From RYN-431 sp036388295 (GTDB lineage: Bacteria; Planctomycetota; Phycisphaerae; Tepidisphaerales; Tepidisphaeraceae), in NCBI GenBank assembly GCA_036388295.1, contig DASVSC010000123.1:1-7817 (forward strand): a stretch of 7,817 bases of DNA. The letters run 5' to 3'. Below the pieces are notes generated by a model. It worked only from the letters and a program-made list of their open reading frames with translations, did no database searches and was not told the origin of the DNA. Shown here one piece after another: positions 1 through 4,738 of this stretch. The position numbers were made by a program, and so were the translations under genes. Position 1 is the stretch's first letter, and the number at the start of each line of letters is the position of its first letter.

Positions 1-30
1 AACCCCGCGCGCGGCTGGGTCGCGCGGGTT
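1..30. repeat. GC-rich inverted repeat at the left edge
   Basis: Bases 1-11 pair with 21-30 (the right half is CGCGCGGGTT; the left half is the same stem with one extra C), leaving a loop of about 9 bases. It lies about 50 bases before the mbfA-like gene. It could be the terminator of a gene to the left of the window, but there is no T-run after the stem on the plus strand, and the window edge may cut the element. Function not determined. Confidence 0.35.
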
Positions 31-65
31 AACACCCGCGGCTCAAACCCGCAACCACAATCGCC

Positions 66-71
66 TATCAT
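66..71 (+). promoter_or_regulatory. -10-like hexamer TATCAT directly before the mbfA-like start
   Basis: TATCAT matches the sigma-70 -10 consensus TATAAT at five of six positions and ends 8 bases before the ATG at 80. Transcription would then start at or next to the ATG, giving a leaderless message. No Shine-Dalgarno sequence is visible before this ATG, which fits. No convincing -35 hexamer was found 16-18 bases upstream, so the call rests on the -10 match and its position. Confidence 0.4.
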
Positions 72-79
72 CCCGCCGT

Positions 80-1027
80 ATGCGAACGATCGAAGAATTG
101 ACTGACCGCGAGATCCTCGCGCTGGCGATCGCCCTCGAAGAACGTGACGGCCGGCTTTATCACGACTTCGCCGAACGCCTGCAAGCCGATTACCCGTCCT
201 CGGCCGACGTGTTGCGGCGCATGGCCGATGAGGAAGCGACGCACCGCGACCGCCTGCTGAGCGGCTACCGCGAACGCTTCGGCGATGAACTGCCCCAAGT
301 GAAGCCGGGCGACATCAAAGGCTTCCAGGACCAGCGCCCGCCCGTGCTGCGCCGCGGCCCCGATTCCATCCGCGAAATGGCCGCGGCGATGGAAGAACAG
401 ACGCGCGCGTTCTACGAAAAGGCCGCTGGCCGAACGACCGACGCGGGCGTGCGGCAACTGCTCAACAGCCTGGCCGACGAAGAGCGACGCCACTCGGCGT
501 ACGCGGCGGATCTGAACCGGGAACACGCGGCCACGGCGCAGGTGAGCGAGGCGGAAACCGAACGCCGGCGGTTCGTGCTGCAGATCGTTCAGCCGGGGCT
601 GGCGGGGCTGATGGACGGCAGCGTCAGCACGCTCGCGCCCCTGTTCGCCGCGGCGTTCGCGACGGGCGATTCGATGGACGCCTTCCGCGTCGGCATGGCC
701 GCCAGCGTCGGGGCAGGCATCAGCATGGGGTTCGCCGAGGCCTTGTCGGACGACGGGGCGCTCACGGGCCGGGGCAAGCCGCTGCTGCGCGGCGTGGTCT
801 GCGGCCTGATGACCACGGCCGGCGGGATCGGGCACACGCTGCCGTATCTGATCAGCGATTTCCGCGTCGCCACGGGCGTGGCGATTGTGGTGGTGGTGTT
901 CGAACTGGTCGCGATCAGTCTGATTCGCAACAAGTATATGGACACGCCGCTGCTGTCGGCGGCGTTTCAGGTGATCGTCGGCGGAATTTTGGTGTTCCTG
1001 GCGGGCTATTTGATCGGCGTGGCGTGA
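80..1027 (+). CDS. mbfA: Membrane-bound ferritin (MbfA-like): rubrerythrin domain fused to a VIT1/CCC1 iron transporter
   Basis: This 315-residue protein joins a cytoplasmic ferritin-like diiron domain (about 10-150) to a VIT1/CCC1-type membrane domain (about 165-315). The first part has two matched half-sites: E20-x6-Y27 with E52-x2-H55, and E105-x6-Y112 with E135-x2-H138, the pattern expected of rubrerythrin-type diiron ligands. The second part has about five membrane segments; the first carries the GLMDGSVSTLAP stretch (about 176-187) typical of VIT proteins, and the next has SMGFAEALS. Related MbfA proteins of Agrobacterium and Bradyrhizobium export iron across the inner membrane and protect against peroxide; a similar role is inferred here. 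The ATG at 80 fits the start of the ferritin fold and has no Shine-Dalgarno sequence, but has a -10-like hexamer just upstream. The gene converges on yacG with a 10-base gap. No iron-responsive operator was recognised. Confidence 0.93.
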   Translation: MRTIEELTDREILALAIALEERDGRLYHDFAERLQADYPSSADVLRRMADEEATHRDRLLSGYRERFGDELPQVKPGDIKGFQDQRPPVLRRGPDSIREMAAAMEEQTRAFYEKAAGRTTDAGVRQLLNSLADEERRHSAYAADLNREHAATAQVSEAETERRRFVLQIVQPGLAGLMDGSVSTLAPLFAAAFATGDSMDAFRVGMAASVGAGISMGFAEALSDDGALTGRGKPLLRGVVCGLMTTAGGIGHTLPYLISDFRVATGVAIVVVVFELVAISLIRNKYMDTPLLSAAFQVIVGGILVFLAGYLIGVA

Positions 1028-1037
1028 CGGCCGGGCG

Positions 1038-1199
1038 TTAGTCTTCGTCCTCGTCCGCCGGCGGCGTGACAGGAATTTGGTACTTCCCGTCCAGCCAGCG
1101 GCCCAAATCCACCAGCTTGCAGCGTTCGGAACAGAACGGGAAAAACGGCTGCTCGACTAAAGGCTCGGGCAGCGGCTTTTTGCAGATCGGGCAGTTCAT
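1038..1199 (-). CDS. yacG: DNA gyrase inhibitor YacG-like zinc protein
   Basis: A 53-residue protein that gene finders can miss because of its size. It starts MNCPICKKPL and has four cysteines, C3-x2-C6-x16-C23-x3-C27, then DLGRWLDGKYQIP (31-43) and an acidic tail ending DEDED. The CPxC, the CSERCK segment (23-28), the DLG-x-W stretch and the Y-x-IP ending are hallmarks of the YacG family, whose members bind one zinc ion. E. coli YacG binds GyrB and blocks gyrase from binding DNA; the same role is inferred here. The ATG is the only one that places the first CPxC at the N-terminus as in the family, and the length is normal. There is no Shine-Dalgarno sequence; TACAAT lies 6 bases before the ATG. 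It converges with the mbfA-like gene and lies downstream of the coiled-coil gene on the same strand. In E. coli yacG sits with coaE and zapD; that context is absent. Confidence 0.93.
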   Translation of the reverse strand: MNCPICKKPLPEPLVEQPFFPFCSERCKLVDLGRWLDGKYQIPVTPPADEDED

Positions 1200-1205
1200 C
1201 GACCC

Positions 1206-1211
1206 ATTGTA
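1206..1211 (-). promoter_or_regulatory. -10-like hexamer TACAAT directly before yacG
   Basis: Read on the minus strand, TACAAT (five of six matches to TATAAT) ends 6 bases before the yacG ATG at 1199. That spacing would start the transcript at the ATG, so the message may be leaderless. No good -35 hexamer was found at 16-18 bases; TTGCTC is present but only 11 bases upstream of the -10. Confidence 0.4.
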
Positions 1212-1254
1212 GGACAATCCTGGAGCAACGCGGCTTGGGTCGTAGCGACATCTG

Positions 1255-1328
1255 TTGTAGGGGCGACATACATGTCGCCCGGGAGCGTCGATCGAGCCAT
1301 GCGGGCGACATGTATGTCGCCCCTACAA
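1255..1328. repeat. Twin-palindrome element with perfect 27-bp inverted arms
   Basis: The arm at 1255-1281 is the exact reverse complement of 1302-1328, with a 20-base spacer (1282-1301). Each arm is itself a palindrome: GGGCGACAT-AC-ATGTCGCCC at 1261-1280 and its complement-like GGGCGACAT-GT-ATGTCGCCC at 1303-1322. The DNA or RNA can therefore fold either as one 27-bp stem or as two adjacent 9-bp hairpins. This looks like a REP/BIME-type or small MITE-like dispersed repeat. It lies 55 bases upstream of yacG and downstream of the coiled-coil gene. It encodes nothing recognisable. The rest of 1200-1497 holds only the hairpin at 1445-1468 and the yacG upstream hexamer. Confidence 0.9.
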
Positions 1329-1444
1329 AGACGCTAATTCGAATCCTGCGTCGCTTTAAGCCAATTGGCCGCGGCGGATTCGACGGTCTGCGACCGCGAT
1401 CCGATCGGAGCGATTCGGTCCGACGGAGCGAAAAGACGTTTCAG

Positions 1445-1468
1445 ACGCCACGGCGCAAGCCGTGGCGT
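1445..1468. repeat. Perfect 10-bp hairpin with GCAA tetraloop
   Basis: ACGCCACGGC (1445-1454), GCAA (1455-1458) and GCCGTGGCGT (1459-1468) form a perfect 10-bp stem with a GNRA-type loop on the plus strand. It lies 29 bases beyond the stop codon of the coiled-coil gene on the minus strand, so it may end or protect that transcript. No T-run follows the stem immediately on either strand (a TCTTTT stretch comes several bases later on the minus strand), so it is not a textbook intrinsic terminator. A dispersed repeat is the other possibility. Confidence 0.75.
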
Positions 1469-1497
1469 ATCGATATTTAGGATCCCACAGGCACGGC

Positions 1498-1797
1498 TCA
1501 GCGTCCGCCGAGGCCGCGGCCGCTGAGGGCGCGGGCGATGGTGGCGGGGGTGTTGGCGACCGAGCCGCTGCTGTGATGGTCCATCAGTTCGGCGGTCAGG
1601 CGGCGATTCGGATTTTCCACCGGCGGCTTGTTCACGACGGACGCGATCTGGTTGACCTCGTCCTTTTTGATCGCGAGGCGCTTTTCCAGGTCTTCCAGCT
1701 GCCGTTCCAGGTCCTGGTATTCGGCCAGGGCTTGAGCATGGAGCGATTCGCCTTCGGTCAGCCAGTCTTTGAACGATTTCACGCCAGTGGTCTCCAT
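1498..1797 (-). CDS. Small coiled-coil protein of unknown function
   Basis: I do not recognise a named family. The 99-residue product begins METTGVKSFKDW and has a charged amphipathic helix at about 7-55 (EYQDLERQLEDLEKRL around 26-41), suited to a coiled coil. A proline/asparagine-rich break follows (57-65), then a second segment and a basic glycine-rich tail ending SGRGLGGR. There is no signal peptide or membrane segment, so it is probably cytoplasmic. The frame stays open upstream to an ATG at 1968, but the added 57 residues are Arg/Ser/Pro-rich low-complexity sequence and are rejected. The ATG at 1797 starts a coherent helix and has TATAGT 6 bases before it. It lies between comEC and yacG on the same strand, with repeat elements on both sides, so an operon with either is doubtful. 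Confidence 0.7.
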   Translation of the reverse strand: METTGVKSFKDWLTEGESLHAQALAEYQDLERQLEDLEKRLAIKKDEVNQIASVVNKPPVENPNRRLTAELMDHHSSGSVANTPATIARALSGRGLGGR

Positions 1798-1803
1798 CAA
1801 TGC

Positions 1804-1809
1804 ACTATA
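1804..1809 (-). promoter_or_regulatory. -10-like hexamer TATAGT directly before the coiled-coil gene
   Basis: On the minus strand TATAGT (five of six matches to TATAAT) ends 6 bases before the ATG at 1797, the same spacing as at yacG. No Shine-Dalgarno sequence and no good -35 hexamer were seen. It supports choosing 1797 rather than 1968 as the start. Confidence 0.42.
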
Positions 1810-1830
1810 TCGAAATCCGGGCAAATTGGG

Positions 1831-1856
1831 ACGGTCGATCCGGTTGGATCGACTGT
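1831..1856. repeat. Dyad symmetry upstream of the coiled-coil gene
   Basis: ACGGTCGATCC (1831-1841) and GGATCGACTGT (1846-1856) pair over 11 positions with one G-T wobble around a GGTT loop; the inner 8 bp are perfect. It covers the region where a -35 box for the coiled-coil gene would fall, so it could be an operator or a hairpin. Other small palindromes (CGGCTAGCCG at 1893-1902 and ACCCGCGGGT at 1937-1946) lie further upstream. Apart from these and the element at 1983-2058, I see nothing in 1798-2070. Confidence 0.5.
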
Positions 1857-1982
1857 GCCGGCCCGGGCCGCGCGGGCGGCTGCTCTTCCTATCGGCTAGC
1901 CGGCAGCGGGACTCCGCAAATTGTACGTCGGCGTCGACCCGCGGGTTCTCGGACGTATGCAGATGCACGACCGCAGATCTTT

Positions 1983-2058
1983 CGGCAGGCCTCGCTTTAG
2001 CGAGCCTGTCTGCTCCTTTTCACGTTCGAAGACAGGCCCGCTGAAGCGGGGCCTGCCG
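1983..2058. repeat. Second twin-palindrome element, beside the comEC 3' end
   Basis: Arms 1983-2010 and 2031-2058 are reverse complements over 28 bases with three mismatches, around a 20-base spacer. Each arm also folds on itself: CTCGCT-TT-AGCGAG at 1991-2004 and CCCGCT-GA-AGCGGG at 2037-2050, each extended by CAGG/CCTG with a one-base bulge. The three arm differences are transitions, two of which sit in the paired self-stems and keep them paired (CTCGCT/AGCGAG versus CCCGCT/AGCGGG). The element ends 12 bases past the comEC stop codon and may terminate or protect that transcript. Its geometry matches the element at 1255-1328 although the sequence differs. Confidence 0.85.
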
Positions 2059-2070
2059 TAATGCGTCGGC

Positions 2071-4545
2071 TCACGGTCGACGCGGGAGTTGGGTGTCGAC
2101 GGTGAGTTTCCCTGTGCCGTCGATGCTCAGCAGCACCGCCCCGACCGCGCTGGTCCGCAGTACGGGCGTCGGCCCGGCCAGCATGTCGAACACCGCCTGC
2201 TTGCGGGTCAGGGAGCGGTCATTCGACGACAGCACCACGTCGGCCCCGACGGCCTTGAGGAACCGGGCCGTCGTGGATTCGCTGCTGCCATGGTGCGGGG
2301 CGATGAGCACGTCCGCCTTCAGAACGTCCGGCGTTTCCAGCAGTTCGGTCATGGCGACGGCCTGGATGTCGCCGGTGAACAGCACCCGGCGGCCGGCGTG
2401 GGTCAGGCGCAGGACGAGCGATTGATCGTTCGTCGACAACCCCCGGCGGTCCGCCGGCGGCCAGAGCACGTCGACCGTCGTGTCCGTGCCCAGCGGAATG
2501 GCTTGGCCCGGCGCGATCCGGCGGGGCGGGCGGTTGGCGTCGCGCAGGGTTTTGAGAAACGCCTGCCCGACGAAATTGCGGGCGACGGCCGCTTCGAACG
2601 GCTCGGCGGCCAGCACTTCACGCACGGCGTAGGCGTCGACCAAATCGCCCACCGCGCCGTAGTGGTCGGTGTCGGCGTGGGTGACGAACACGGTGTCGAT
2701 GTTCGTGATGCCCCGTGCGCGCAGGAACGGGCCGACGCAGCGGCGGACCGGGTCCGCCAGGCTAAGGCTGCCGGCGTCGATCAGCGTGGTCCGGCCGCCG
2801 GGCGGCTCGATGACCACGCACTGGCCTGCGCCGACGCTTAATAAGGTCAGCCGCAGTTTATCTGGCGAAGCCTGGGCCGCGATGGCCGTGCGGTACGGCA
2901 ACGCCAGCAGGGCGAGCAACGCCGCCAGGAATGCCAGCCGCGACAGCAGCCGCAGGCCGGCCGTTCGGGTGTTAAACGCCGCCAGCAGCATGGTCACGTA
3001 AAAGAGCGCCACGACCCACCCCGGCGGCGCGGGCAGCGGCACGTCGCCGAAGGGGAAAGTCGCGAGCCATTCCACGCCGTGCCGCATCATCGCGATGGGC
3101 AGTCGCGCCAGGTCCGCCCACGTATCCGCCAGGCCGGGCCAGACGGCGGTCATGACGATTTTCAGCAGTCCGCCGATCAACGCGACGAACACGATTGGCG
3201 CCAGTGCAATGCCCGCGAACACGGCCCACGGGTTCAACTGCGAAAAGTGCGTGGCGATCAGCGGCATAGACACCAACCACGCCGTCACGCCCGCGGCTAG
3301 GACCAGGATGATTTGCGAATCAATGCGTCGGGCCAGGCGGAACATCCATTCCTTCGGCGGCGACTCGAATGCGTCGGCTTCGTTCTTCCCGCCCAGGAAC
3401 TTCGCCATCGGCCCGGCGACCCCGCTCAGTCCCAGCACCGTGCCGAACGACAGCTGGAACCCCGCGTTGAACAAATCGGCCGGCTGGTAGACCAGCATGG
3501 CGATGACGATCAGGCTGAGCAGGTGCAGGAAATCGACGGGCCGGCGGCTCAGGACGGCCACGCCGATCGCCAGCCACGTCAGCACGGCCCGCACCACCGG
3601 CGGGCTGGGCAATGCGGCCGCCCCGTACAGCAGGACGAACGCCATCGCCGCCAGCCATGCCGTGCGCGGCGTGGTGCGGAGCAGGCGCATCAGGAAAAAG
3701 ACGCACCCGCCCATCACGGCAATGTGCATGCCGCTGATGGCCAGGTGGTGGCTGGTGCCGGTGGCGCGGAAGGCTTCCTGCACGTCGCGCAGTTCCGGGT
3801 CGGGGTCGCCTAAGACCAAGGCGCGCAGCAGCGCGTGATCGAGCGAATGAACGCCCAGGAACCCGGCCGCCAGTTTTTCACGCGTCCAGCCGACCCAGCG
3901 GACGTGCCAACTCGGCGGGCCGCGGTCCAGGATCGTGATGTTCCGCGCGTGCGGCACGTGCAAACTGACCAGCACGCGCTGGCGACGGTAATACTCGGCC
4001 CAGTCGAATTGCCCCGGATTCATCGCCGGCGCGGGGCGGTCGAGCGTGCCGCTGATGCGCACGCGCTGCCCGGCGGCCAGGGCGGGATGGACTTCGCTCC
4101 CCTGCACCAGCACCCGCCCACTCGCCGGCCGCCAGCCCGACCAGGTGCGGACGGCCGTGACGTCGCCGACGAACGCCTGCTTGGGCGGCAGGGCGTGGCG
4201 CTGGCCGAAGTCGATCTGGACGACGCGCGGGGCCTCGCCGATGTCCATTTCCACGCCCGCGAGCCGGCGCTGGTCGGCGGCGAAGTGGGCGAGGTGAACG
4301 GCCGGGTAATACTGTCGGTCCAGCTGCGCCACCAAAATGCCGGCAAGCAGGGCGGCGACCAACATCAGCCCCGTCGCCACAATCGGCCGCCGATTCCACA
4401 CGCCCCCGGCCAGGGCGAGCGCAGCCAAGCCCAGCCAAAGCCAGGCGCGATGCGGCAGGGCGTCAGCGACGCCGATGCCGACGATCAAAGCGATCGCGAC
4501 GGCCGTGAGCGGACGGCGGGCCAGCCAACCGGGAGGTCCGGGCAT
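2071..4545 (-). CDS. comEC: ComEC/Rec2 family DNA internalisation channel
   Basis: ComEC carries single-stranded DNA across the inner membrane during natural transformation. From the ATG at 4545 the product has 824 residues, normal for long-form ComEC. Order: hydrophobic N-terminal segments (about 14-30, 36-50 and 55-74); a DUF4131-type soluble region (about 80-220); the competence membrane domain (about 240-545) with the family motif HLAISGMH at 267-274; and a C-terminal metallo-beta-lactamase domain (about 560-815) with HADTDH at 623-628, TGD ending at D726, and APHHGSSES at 749-757. These are the metal-ligand positions thought to serve a nuclease that degrades the non-transported strand. 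A TTG at 4605 in the same frame would add 20 Arg/Pro-rich residues; ATG is preferred because it starts just before the first membrane segment. No Shine-Dalgarno sequence is seen at either. It is divergent from the PilB-like ATPase gene. Comparable genes also occur in species not known to be competent. Confidence 0.95.
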   Translation of the reverse strand: MPGPPGWLARRPLTAVAIALIVGIGVADALPHRAWLWLGLAALALAGGVWNRRPIVATGLMLVAALLAGILVAQLDRQYYPAVHLAHFAADQRRLAGVEMDIGEAPRVVQIDFGQRHALPPKQAFVGDVTAVRTWSGWRPASGRVLVQGSEVHPALAAGQRVRISGTLDRPAPAMNPGQFDWAEYYRRQRVLVSLHVPHARNITILDRGPPSWHVRWVGWTREKLAAGFLGVHSLDHALLRALVLGDPDPELRDVQEAFRATGTSHHLAISGMHIAVMGGCVFFLMRLLRTTPRTAWLAAMAFVLLYGAAALPSPPVVRAVLTWLAIGVAVLSRRPVDFLHLLSLIVIAMLVYQPADLFNAGFQLSFGTVLGLSGVAGPMAKFLGGKNEADAFESPPKEWMFRLARRIDSQIILVLAAGVTAWLVSMPLIATHFSQLNPWAVFAGIALAPIVFVALIGGLLKIVMTAVWPGLADTWADLARLPIAMMRHGVEWLATFPFGDVPLPAPPGWVVALFYVTMLLAAFNTRTAGLRLLSRLAFLAALLALLALPYRTAIAAQASPDKLRLTLLSVGAGQCVVIEPPGGRTTLIDAGSLSLADPVRRCVGPFLRARGITNIDTVFVTHADTDHYGAVGDLVDAYAVREVLAAEPFEAAVARNFVGQAFLKTLRDANRPPRRIAPGQAIPLGTDTTVDVLWPPADRRGLSTNDQSLVLRLTHAGRRVLFTGDIQAVAMTELLETPDVLKADVLIAPHHGSSESTTARFLKAVGADVVLSSNDRSLTRKQAVFDMLAGPTPVLRTSAVGAVLLSIDGTGKLTVDTQLPRRP

Positions 4546-4656
4546 GGCGGGCGAAGGTAGCCGAGGCGCACGCCGCGGACGGCAAGTGTCGGCCCTGCGC
4601 GACAAGCGAACCCGCCGGCGGGCCCCGGCGTACTAAGGGATGCGGCGCCTTTTCCC

Positions 4657-4686
4657 TTGAGCGTTTTTGCCGCAGCGGGTTACACT
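4657..4686 (+). promoter_or_regulatory. Possible sigma-70-type promoter for the ATPase gene
   Basis: TTGAGC (4657-4662) and TACACT (4681-4686) each match four of six consensus bases and are 18 bases apart. They lie in the 193-bp region between the divergent comEC and ATPase genes and would give a leader of about 45 bases. The match is modest; a promoter for comEC in the same region was not recognised (only TACCTT, 8 bases before its ATG). Confidence 0.3.
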
Positions 4687-4738
4687 ATTAGATAGCGGCG
4701 GCAGCGGTCTTCGCAGTTTTACGTTTGAAAACGCACCT

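Noticed and set aside
68..835. 255-codon open frame on the minus strand across the mbfA-like gene
   Set aside because: Antisense to a gene with clear family motifs; its product is His/Arg/Ala-rich and has no recognisable domain, as expected of shadow frames in GC-rich DNA.
1006..1311. 101-codon minus-strand open frame overlapping yacG
   Set aside because: It is in a different frame from the clear YacG protein and crosses a palindromic repeat; YacG motifs decide the frame.
1255..1328. CRISPR-like array
   Set aside because: Only two units in inverted, not direct, orientation with one spacer; no repeat-spacer series and no cas genes.
1235..1480. 81-codon plus-strand open frame between yacG and the coiled-coil gene
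   Set aside because: It runs through both the 27-bp inverted repeat and the GCAA hairpin, has no ribosome binding site, and the translation is low-complexity and Arg-rich.
1798..1968. 57-residue N-terminal extension of the coiled-coil protein
   Set aside because: Arg/Ser/Pro-rich with no predicted fold, spans the dyad and small palindromes, and the internal ATG has a -10-like hexamer just upstream.
2089..2841. 250-codon plus-strand open frame inside comEC
   Set aside because: Antisense to the metallo-beta-lactamase domain of ComEC; the product is Arg/Gly/Gln/Val-rich without motifs.
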